Shown: in pieces, positions 1-7,411 of the stretch
Numbering within the stretch: the first letter of the stretch is position 1
Layout of the letters: each line of letters begins with the position of its first letter
Source of the DNA: Solirubrobacterales bacterium
GTDB lineage: Bacteria; Actinomycetota; Thermoleophilia; Solirubrobacterales; Solirubrobacteraceae
Direction: 5' to 3'
DNA: 7,411 nucleotides
Assembly (NCBI GenBank): GCA_003157595.1
Contig: PMKB01000019.1
Coordinates: 336 to 7,746, forward strand
The notes under the pieces: model-generated
Seen by the model: the letters and a program-made list of their open reading frames with translations, nothing else
What the model was told of the DNA's origin: nothing
Databases searched by the model: none
Program-made: the position numbers and the translations under genes

Positions 1-794
1 CCGAGCTCGGCCAGCGCGGCGACGAGGGGGGCAGCGGCCTCGGCGATCAGCGGCAGGTCGCCGAGCTCCCGGCGGGCCGCATCGAACGGAGCCCGGCCGG
101 GACCGCGCCGCCAGGACCCGCCGCGCGCGTCGGGCGCCCCCGCGGGGATCGACCAGTAGGCGACAAACCCGCGGAAGTGGTCGATGCGGGCGAGATCGAA
201 CAGCTCGAAGCTTCGCCGCAGCCGCTCGGTCCACCACCGGTAGCGCCGCCGCGCGAGCGCCGGCCAGTCATAGAGCGGATTGCCCCACAGTTGCCCCCGG
301 CTCGCGTACAGGTCGGGAGGAACCCCGGCGACGACGCCGCGTTGGAACAGCTCGGGGTGAGCCCACTGGTCGGCGCCGGCGGGCGCCACATAGATCGGCA
401 GATCGCCGATCAGACGCACGCCGCGAGCCGCCGCGTAACTGCGCAGCGCCGTCCACTCCCGCTCGAAGCGGATCTGTTCGCGCAGGGCGCGGCGCCCGCC
501 GGCGAAGCGCTCCCAGTCGAGGATCCAGAAGGCGTGGCGCTGGCGGAAATCCGCCTCCTCCGCGCTCGAGACCGCCGCGGCCGGATCCGCAAGCAGCGCA
601 GGCGAAGCGGCGAAGGCGGAGCGCGACTTGTACGGGGAGCCGAAACGATCCGGCGGGCCGAGCGGCAGCATCTGCCACCACGACTGGCCTGCGGCGGCAA
701 GCCAGTCCACGAAGGCGAAGGCCTCGGCGCCGAGACGTCCGCCCGGGAGCGACGTCGGGTGCAGCTGTACGCCGCTGGAGCGCGGAATGTTCAC
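1..794 (-). CDS. malQ: 4-alpha-glucanotransferase (amylomaltase, GH77), 3' end outside window
   Basis: Transfers alpha-1,4-glucan segments between malto-oligosaccharides in the cytoplasm (disproportionation). Read on the minus strand from a GTG at 794-792, the frame stays open for 264 codons to the window edge. Residues 5-18 (RSSGVQLHPTSLPG), GSPY at 52-55, GDLPIYV from 130, GQLWGNPLYDW from 167 and RIDHFRG at 203-209 are GH77 hallmarks. D205 is the predicted nucleophile and E252 (in LIAE) the acid/base. They lie 47 residues apart, the same spacing as D293 and E340 of Thermus aquaticus amylomaltase. The third catalytic Asp lies beyond the edge. Two oddities: about 88 residues fewer than the Thermus enzyme precede the nucleophile, mostly lost between SAFAASP and GDLPIYV, and the usual DLG after the acid/base Glu is AAA. 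GTG is chosen because the conserved N-terminus starts four residues later and no other plausible start is near. Its Shine-Dalgarno is poor. It is transcribed divergently from glgE. Confidence 0.9.
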   Translation of the reverse strand, partial: MNIPRSSGVQLHPTSLPGGRLGAEAFAFVDWLAAAGQSWWQMLPLGPPDRFGSPYKSRSAFAASPALLADPAAAVSSAEEADFRQRHAFWILDWERFAGGRRALREQIRFEREWTALRSYAAARGVRLIGDLPIYVAPAGADQWAHPELFQRGVVAGVPPDLYASRGQLWGNPLYDWPALARRRYRWWTERLRRSFELFDLARIDHFRGFVAYWSIPAGAPDARGGSWRRGPGRAPFDAARRELGDLPLIAEAAAPLVAALAEL

Positions 795-881
795 CGCCGC
801 GACGCTATCTGTCCGGGCGGCCGCGAGGAGCCGCCGGCTCGCGCGGCGGCGCCCGGTGCTGCGGTGCGTGACACTACGTGC
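795..881. promoter_or_regulatory. Divergent malQ/glgE intergenic region
   Basis: These 87 bp separate the start codons of the leftward malQ and the rightward glgE, so promoters and any operator for the glgE operon probably lie here or just inside the flanking genes. I could not find a convincing -35/-10 pair on either strand. The best -10-like match (TAGTGT, minus strand, 876-871) has no suitably spaced -35. No strong inverted repeat stands out. The regulatory role is inferred from the gene arrangement alone. Confidence 0.4.
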
Positions 882-2825
882 ATGCGTCCTCAGGCGAGCG
901 CCAAGCCCGGCCCCCGGGTGCAGATCGAGGATCCTCAGCCGCTCCTCGACTGCGGGCGCTATGCCGTCAAGGCCTGCGTCGGCGACAGCGTCGACGTCAG
1001 CGCGACGATCTTCCGCGACGGCCACGACCGGCTGCGCGCCCTCGTGCGCTACCGCGGGCCGGGCGAGCGGGACTGGAGCGAGGCGCCGATGCATCCCTGC
1101 GACGCCGACATCGGCGGCGACCGCTGGGCCGGGTCCTTCACGGTCGCCGCTCAGGGACGCTGGGAATGGACCGTCGAAGGGTGGACGGACGCCGAGGCCA
1201 GCTGGCGCGATGAGCTGGAGCGCAAGATCGCCGGGGGACACCAGGACCTCTCTGCCGAGCTTCTGGAGGGCGCCACGCTGCTCGCCAAGGTCGCCGCTCG
1301 CGCGCGAGGCAGCGACCGCGAAATGATCGAGGCGGCGGCCGCGACGCTCGCCGATCCGCAGACCGCCGAGCCCCAGCGGCGCGAGCAGGCGCTGGCGCCG
1401 GCGCTGCGCTCGGTCTGCGAGCGATACCCGGACCGCTCGCGCTCAACCCTGATGGCACCCGCGGCCGAAATCGACGTCGACCGTCAGCGCGCCCGCTTCG
1501 GCTCCTGGTATGAGCTCTTTCCCCGCTCTTTCGGCGGTCTGTCCGGGGTGGCCGAACAGCTTGAGGGCCTCGCCGAGCTCGGCTTCGACGTTGTCTACAT
1601 GCCGCCGATCCATCCGATCGGTCACACCCACCGCAAGGGGCGCAACAACGCGCTGGTGGCCGCCGCCGGCGACCCGGGGAGCCCATGGGCGATCGGCTCA
1701 GAGGAGGGCGGTCACACCGCTGTGCACCCGCAGCTCGGCACGCTCGAGGACTTCGATCGGCTGGTTGCCGCCGCGCGCGCAGCAGGGATCGAGCTGGCGC
1801 TTGACTTCGCGATCCAGTGCTCGGCCGACCACCCATGGCTGCGCGAGCATCCCGAGTGGTTCTACCACCGGCCCGACGGAACACTGAAATACGCGGAGAA
1901 CCCACCCAAGCGCTACGAGGACATCTACACCGTCAACTTCGACTGCGAGGACTGGCGCGGGCTGTGGGACGCGCTGCTCGAGGTCGTCGAGTTCTGGGTC
2001 GCGCGCGGCGTGCGGATCTTTCGCGTCGACAATCCGCACACCAAGCCGCTTGCCTTCTGGCAGTGGCTGATCGAGGAGGTGCGCGGTCGCGAGCCCGACG
2101 TGCTGTTTCTCGCCGAGGCCTTCACGCGCTCGGCCCCGCTGCGCGCGCTCGCCAAGGTCGGCTTCAACCAGTCATACACCTACTTCACCTGGAAGAACTC
2201 CCGCCGGGAGCTCGAGGAGTACGTGACCGAGCTGGCCGGCTCAGGCATGGAGCACTACTGCCGGCCCAACTTCTTCGTCAACACGCCCGACATCCTGACC
2301 GAGTACCTGCAGCAGGGCGGGCCGCCGGCGTTCCGGGCGCGCCTGGTGCTCGCGGCGACGCTCTCGCCCAGCTACGGCATCTACTCGGGCTTCGAGCACT
2401 ATGAGAACGTCGCCGCCGCGCCGGGCTCGGAGGAGTATGAGAACTCTGAGAAGTACGAGCTGCGCCAACGGACGCTCGACGGTCCGCTGCTGCCGCTGGT
2501 GGGCGCGCTCAACAACATCCGCCGCGAGCATGTGGCATTGCAGCGGCTCGACAACCTCAGCTTCCTGGAGACCGAGAACGAGGCGCTGATCGCCTATGCC
2601 AAGACCGCGCCTGGCGAGACGCTGATCGTCGTGGTCAACCTCGACCCCGGCCGGATGCAGGAGGGCGTCGTGATCGTGCCCTCCGGGCTCGGGCTGGCAC
2701 CGGGCTTCGACGTTGTCGATCTGCTCAGCGGCGAGCGTTTCAGCTGGCGCCTCGGGCGCAATTTCGTCCGCCTCGACCCGGCCGAGCGCGCCGCGCACCT
2801 GCTCGCCGCCAAGCCTGCGCGGTGA
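882..2825 (+). CDS. glgE: Alpha-1,4-glucan:maltose-1-phosphate maltosyltransferase (GH13_3)
   Basis: Transfers maltosyl units from alpha-maltose-1-phosphate to the non-reducing end of alpha-1,4-glucans and releases phosphate; this is the polymerising step of the GlgE pathway. The product is 647 aa, slightly short for the family. An N-terminal beta domain (about residues 12-110, with [11 protein letters not shown]) is followed by a helical insert and a (beta/alpha)8 barrel starting near [10 protein letters not shown] (207). Signatures are HRKGRNN (250-256), NPPKRY (340-345), RVDNPHTKP with nucleophile D383, FLAEAF with acid/base E412, and FVNTPDI with D470. The D383-E412 spacing of 29 matches D394-E423 of Streptomyces coelicolor GlgE. 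A C-terminal beta domain carries VVVNLDP. The frame is open upstream to 177, but that stretch is antisense to malQ, so ATG 882 is preferred: it gives the usual short leader before the conserved N-terminus. GTG 864 is an alternative. Neither has a clear Shine-Dalgarno. The TGA lies 7 bp before treS. Confidence 0.96.
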   Translation: MRPQASAKPGPRVQIEDPQPLLDCGRYAVKACVGDSVDVSATIFRDGHDRLRALVRYRGPGERDWSEAPMHPCDADIGGDRWAGSFTVAAQGRWEWTVEGWTDAEASWRDELERKIAGGHQDLSAELLEGATLLAKVAARARGSDREMIEAAAATLADPQTAEPQRREQALAPALRSVCERYPDRSRSTLMAPAAEIDVDRQRARFGSWYELFPRSFGGLSGVAEQLEGLAELGFDVVYMPPIHPIGHTHRKGRNNALVAAAGDPGSPWAIGSEEGGHTAVHPQLGTLEDFDRLVAAARAAGIELALDFAIQCSADHPWLREHPEWFYHRPDGTLKYAENPPKRYEDIYTVNFDCEDWRGLWDALLEVVEFWVARGVRIFRVDNPHTKPLAFWQWLIEEVRGREPDVLFLAEAFTRSAPLRALAKVGFNQSYTYFTWKNSRRELEEYVTELAGSGMEHYCRPNFFVNTPDILTEYLQQGGPPAFRARLVLAATLSPSYGIYSGFEHYENVAAAPGSEEYENSEKYELRQRTLDGPLLPLVGALNNIRREHVALQRLDNLSFLETENEALIAYAKTAPGETLIVVVNLDPGRMQEGVVIVPSGLGLAPGFDVVDLLSGERFSWRLGRNFVRLDPAERAAHLLAAKPAR

Positions 2826-2826
2826 G
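2821..2826 (+). promoter_or_regulatory. Ribosome binding site of treS
   Basis: GGTGAG lies 6 nt before the treS ATG at 2833 and contains the glgE stop codon (TGA 2823-2825). Ribosomes finishing glgE therefore cover the treS initiation site, which suggests coupled translation. The site also supports ATG 2833 as the treS start rather than any upstream codon of the same open frame. Confidence 0.6.
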
Positions 2827-2832
2827 CGTCCA

Positions 2833-4504
2833 ATGAGCCCTCCCGGCCAGTGGTTCGAGTCCAACCCGCTGTGGTTCAAGACGGCGGTCTTCTACGAGAT
2901 CCACCTGCGCGGCTTCTTTGACGGCAACGGCGACGGCTCGGGTGATTTCCGCGGCCTCACCGAGAAACTCGACTACCTCGAATGGTTGGGCATCGACTGC
3001 GTCTGGTTGCTGCCGATGTTCGCCTCGCCGCTCGGCGACGGCGGCTACGACATCTCGGACTTCAAGGCGGTCCACCCGGACTACGGCACGATCGAGGACG
3101 CGCGCGTCTTCATCGAGGCAGCCCACCAGCGCGGCATCCGCGTGATCGCCGACCTTGTGATGAACCACACCTCGAACGCGCATCCGTGGTTCCAGGCGTC
3201 GCGCTCCTCGCCGGCCTCGCCCAAGCGCAACTGGTACGTGTGGTCAGAGGATCCGACGCGCTACCCGGACGCGCGGATCATCTTCGTCGACAGCGAGCTC
3301 TCCAACTGGACCTACGACGAGCAGGCGGGCGCCTACTACTGGCATCGCTTCTTCCACCACCAGCCGGACCTCAACTACGACGAACCTGCGGTGCAGGAGG
3401 CGATGCTCGACGTGCTCCGCTTCTGGCTTGACCTGGGGCTTGACGGATTCCGGCTGGACGCCGTGCCCTACCTCTACGAACGCGAAGACACCAATTGCGA
3501 GAACCTGCCGGAGACGCACGCCTTTCTGCGCAAGGTGCGTGCAACCGTCGACGCCGAGTATCTCGACCGCGTGCTGCTCGCCGAGGCCAACCAGTGGCCG
3601 CAGGACGTCGTCGAGTACTTCGGCGATGGCGACGAGTGCCAGATGGCGTTCCACTTCCCGGTGATGCCGCGCATGTTCATGGCGCTGCGTCGCGAGCAGG
3701 CCGCACCGATTCTCGAGATCCTCGCCCAGACGCCCGCGATCCCCGACAGCGCGCAGTGGGGTCTGTTCCTGCGCAACCACGATGAGCTGACGCTCGAGAT
3801 GGTCAGCGACGAGGAGCGCGACTACATGTACGCCGAGTACGCGAAGGATCCGCGGATGAAGATCAACCTCGGGATCCGCAGGCGACTGGCCCCGCTGCTT
3901 GACAACAGCCGCGCCGAGATCGAGTTGCTGACCGCGATCATGTTCTCGCTGCCCGGCAGCCCGGTCCTCTACTACGGCGATGAGATCGCGATGGGCGACA
4001 ACGTCTACCTGGGCGATCGCGACGGCGTGCGCACCCCGATGCAATGGTCGGGCGATCGTAACGGCGGATTCAGCCGAGCCGATTTCGCCCAGCTGTACTC
4101 ATCGCCGCTGATGGATCCGGTCTACGGCTACCAGGCTGTCAACGTCGAGGCGCAACTGCGAACGCCGACCTCGCTGCTGCGCTGGCTGCGCCGGTTCATC
4201 GCTCTGCGCAAGGAGCATCCGGTGTTCGGGCTCGGCAGCTACGAGCCGCTGCATCCCAACAATCCGCGGATCTTCGCGCACGTGCGCCGCTACGAGGACG
4301 ACATTGCACTGTGCGTGCACAACCTCGGGCGCTCGGCCCAGGCCGTCGAGCTCGACCTCGCGCGCTACGAGGGTCGCTACCCGCAGGAGATGTTCGGGCG
4401 CGCGCGCTTTCCGCGGATCGGCACGCTCCCCTACCTGCTCACGCTCGCCCCGCGCGGGTTCTTCTGGTTCCTGCTCACCGCTCCCGACGAAGAGGACGAC
4501 TCCG

Positions 4505-4518
<14 letters not shown>
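2833..4518 (+). CDS. treS: Trehalose synthase / maltose alpha-D-glucosyltransferase (GH13_16)
   Basis: Interconverts trehalose and maltose by intramolecular rearrangement; in this pathway it supplies maltose to the kinase encoded next. The product is 561 aa, close to the 550-600 aa of single-domain TreS. It starts with the family-typical [17 protein letters not shown] region, followed by [25 protein letters not shown] and HHQPDLNYD. The catalytic triad is visible: nucleophile D209 in [10 protein letters not shown], acid/base E251 in LLAEANQWP and D317 in [12 protein letters not shown]. The barrel ends with [11 protein letters not shown] and [11 protein letters not shown], and the C-terminal beta domain ends [14 protein letters not shown]. 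No fused kinase domain is present, unlike the TreS-Mak fusions of some bacteria. The open frame continues back to 2713 inside glgE, but ATG 2833 has the Shine-Dalgarno and the homologous N-terminus. It overlaps mak by 14 nt. Confidence 0.97.
4491..4496 (+). promoter_or_regulatory. Ribosome binding site of mak inside the end of treS
   Basis: AGAGGA ends 8 nt before ATG 4505 and lies within the acidic C-terminal codons of treS. It supports 4505 as the start of the maltokinase, although that frame is open back to 4304. Confidence 0.55.
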
Positions 4519-5920
<1,402 letters not shown>

Positions 5921-5922
5921 TC

Positions 5923-5958
5923 ATGCCCCGCGCGCCGAGCTGGCTGTCATGCCCTTGA
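5923..5958 (+). CDS. Possible 11-codon leader ORF before glgB
   Basis: ATG 5923 to TGA 5956-5958 encodes MPRAPSWLSCP. It begins 2 nt after the mak stop, sits at ideal distance (7 nt) from GGAGG at 5911-5915, and its last 10 nt overlap the glgB start in another frame. The product is too short to recognise. It could act as a translational bridge from mak to glgB. It could also be chance, or mark a sequencing indel that hides a longer glgB N-terminus. No codon run typical of attenuator peptides is present. Confidence 0.25.
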   Translation: MPRAPSWLSCP

Positions 5959-7411
5959 AGCGCGACGAGATCGAGCGGATCGTCGGGCGCGACCACTCCG
6001 ACCCGCACCGCGTGCTCGGCGCACATCCCGCGCGCACCGGCGTGCGCATCACCGCCTACCGTCCCGACGCGGACGCGGTGCTCGTGCACACCGCGGAGTC
6101 CGAGCCGCTGCGGCTGCGACGCGTCCACGCGAGCGGGCTGTTCTCGGGCGTGGCCAAGGGCGCCACGCTGCCACTGCGTTACGAGCTGGAGGCCCGCTAT
6201 CCCGATGGCGGCCACTTCCGGCTGCGCGACCCCTATGCGTTTCTGCCGACGCTCGGCGACGTCGACATCCATCTGCTGGCGGAGGGCCGCCACGAACATC
6301 TCTACGAGCGCCTCGGCGGCCACCCTCGCGAAATCGACGGCGTTGGCGGAACCTCCTTCGCGGTGTGGGCTCCCGCGGCGCGCTCGGTCAGCGTCGTCGG
6401 GGATTTCAACTCCTGGGACGGGCGACTGAACCCGATGCGCTCGCTCGGGGCCTCCGGAGTGTGGGAGCTGTTCGTGCCGGACGTCGGCGAGGGCGCGCAC
6501 TACAAATACGAGATCCGCACGCATGCCGGGCAGCTCGGGTGCAGGGCGGACCCGGTCGCGTTCGAGGCCGAGCTCCCGCCGGGCACCAACTCGATCGTTC
6601 ACCGCTCGCGGCACGTATGGCGCGACGCCGACTGGCTGCGCAGCCGCGAGGCAGGCGATCCGATCGCCGGTCCGACCACCATCTATGAGGTTCACCTCGG
6701 CTCCTGGCGCCTGAACTCGCTCGAGGGCAACCGCCCGCTGACCTACCTCGAGCTGGCCGACGAGCTCGGCGCTTACGTCGCCGACCTCGGCTTCAGCCAC
6801 GTCGAGCTGATGCCCGTGATGGCCCATCCGTTCACCGGCTCGTGGGGCTACCAGGTGACCTCCTACTACGCTCCCTCCCCGCGCTTCGGGTCTCCTGACG
6901 ATTTCCGCGCCTTCGTCGATCGCCTGCACGGCCACGGCATCGGCGTGCTGCTCGACTGGGTGCCGGCGCACTTCCCGCGCGACGATTGGGCGCTCGCACG
7001 CTTCGACGGCTCGGCTCTGTATGAGCACGCCGATCCGCGGCGCGGCGCGCACCCGGACTGGGGAACGCTGGTGTTCAACCTCGGACGCAACGAGGTGCGC
7101 AACTTCCTGATCGCCAATGCGCTGTTCTGGCTGCGCGAGTACCACGTCGATGGCATCCGCGTCGACGCCGTCGCCTCGATGCTCTACCGCGATTACTCGC
7201 GCAAGCCCGGCGAGTGGGTGCCCAACGAGTACGGCGGGCGCGAGGACCTCGAGGCCGTCGCCTTCCTCAAGGAGCTGAACGAGGTTCTCTACGGGCGTGA
7301 GCCCGGCATCGTCACGATCGCCGAGGAGTCGACCGCCTGGCCCGGCGTCTCGCGCCCGACCTATCTCGGCGGCCTCGGCTTTGGTGCGAAGTGGAACATG
7401 GGCTGGATGCA
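5949..7411 (+). CDS. glgB: 1,4-alpha-glucan branching enzyme (GH13_9), 3' end outside window
   Basis: Cuts alpha-1,4-glucan chains and reattaches them through alpha-1,6 bonds, branching the polymer made by GlgE. From ATG 5949 the frame is open for 487 codons to the window edge; the E. coli enzyme has 728 aa, so roughly 240 residues are missing. A first beta domain (about residues 10-115, with DPHRVLGAHP) precedes a CBM48 domain that starts near GTSFAVWAPAA (134) with VVGDFNSWD. The GH13 barrel starts at IYEVHLGSWR (245) and continues with ELMPVMAHPFTGSWGYQ, LLDWVPAHFP and WGTLVFNLGRNEVR. Nucleophile D406 lies in GIRVDAVASMLYRDYSR and acid/base E459 in TIAEES. The spacing of 53 equals D405-E458 of E. 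coli GlgB. No ATG or GTG lies in frame just upstream, and the Shine-Dalgarno directly before 5949 is weak. Being last in the visible operon, it fits the final step of the pathway. Confidence 0.96.
   Translation, partial: MPLKRDEIERIVGRDHSDPHRVLGAHPARTGVRITAYRPDADAVLVHTAESEPLRLRRVHASGLFSGVAKGATLPLRYELEARYPDGGHFRLRDPYAFLPTLGDVDIHLLAEGRHEHLYERLGGHPREIDGVGGTSFAVWAPAARSVSVVGDFNSWDGRLNPMRSLGASGVWELFVPDVGEGAHYKYEIRTHAGQLGCRADPVAFEAELPPGTNSIVHRSRHVWRDADWLRSREAGDPIAGPTTIYEVHLGSWRLNSLEGNRPLTYLELADELGAYVADLGFSHVELMPVMAHPFTGSWGYQVTSYYAPSPRFGSPDDFRAFVDRLHGHGIGVLLDWVPAHFPRDDWALARFDGSALYEHADPRRGAHPDWGTLVFNLGRNEVRNFLIANALFWLREYHVDGIRVDAVASMLYRDYSRKPGEWVPNEYGGREDLEAVAFLKELNEVLYGREPGIVTIAEESTAWPGVSRPTYLGGLGFGAKWNMGWM

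Noticed and set aside
177..881. In-frame upstream extension of glgE of 235 codons, giving an 882-residue protein
   Set aside because: The stretch is exactly antisense to well-conserved malQ coding sequence, has arginine/alanine-rich composition with no GlgE homology, and GlgE proteins start close to the conserved region after ATG 882. The lack of stops reflects high GC.
881..886. GCATGC palindrome overlapping the glgE start codon as a possible operator
   Set aside because: Only six bases are symmetric and the flanks do not extend the symmetry; such a short palindrome is expected by chance.
2713..2832. Upstream extension of treS into glgE (40 codons)
   Set aside because: It would overlap the GlgE C-terminal domain; ATG 2833 has a good ribosome binding site and yields the normal TreS N-terminus.
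3244..4044. 266-codon minus-strand frame opposite treS
   Set aside because: It mirrors conserved treS codons and its translation resembles no family I know; other minus-strand frames opposite glgE, treS and mak are equally shadows.
4304..4504. Upstream extension of mak into treS (67 codons)
   Set aside because: The residues are an out-of-frame reading of the TreS C-terminus, and ATG 4505 gives the expected maltokinase N-terminal cap with a Shine-Dalgarno before it.

Overview
This is GC-rich DNA (every real gene favours G or C at third codon positions) holding a compact alpha-glucan/trehalose cluster. Four genes run rightwards in the order glgE, treS, mak (pep2), glgB. A fifth, a malQ-type 4-alpha-glucanotransferase, runs leftwards and is cut by the left edge. 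The glgE-treS-mak-glgB order is the one known from Streptomyces and other Actinobacteria, and GlgE and TreS closely resemble actinobacterial family members. I infer a high-GC actinobacterium, possibly a deep-branching lineage such as the Thermoleophilia, but the window has no rRNA or other marker to settle this.

Layout: 1-794 (minus) is the 5' two-thirds or so of malQ. 795-881 is an 87-bp divergent intergenic region, the only place a promoter for either side could lie outside genes. 882-2825 is glgE, 2833-4518 treS, and 4505-5920 mak, which overlaps treS by 14 nt. A 28-bp gap follows that contains the start of an 11-codon mini-ORF behind a strong Shine-Dalgarno. glgB begins at 5949 and runs off the right edge with about two-thirds of its usual length present. 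The spacings (7 bp, -14 bp, 28 bp) indicate one operon. I saw no RNA genes, mobile elements, CRISPR arrays, attachment sites or clear terminators.

How the genes work together (established pathway): TreS interconverts trehalose and maltose. Mak phosphorylates maltose with ATP to alpha-maltose-1-phosphate. GlgE transfers the maltosyl unit to the non-reducing end of an alpha-1,4-glucan. GlgB adds alpha-1,6 branches. This builds a glycogen-like glucan without ADP-glucose. MalQ disproportionates malto-oligosaccharides and could recycle short glucans on the breakdown side (inference). Catalytic residues are visible in GlgE, TreS, the Mak kinase core and the visible part of GlgB.

I do not see a previously undescribed system here: it is the known GlgE pathway. 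The points most worth a second look are the compact MalQ with a degenerate motif after its acid/base glutamate, and the mini-ORF that appears to take the ribosome binding site in front of glgB.
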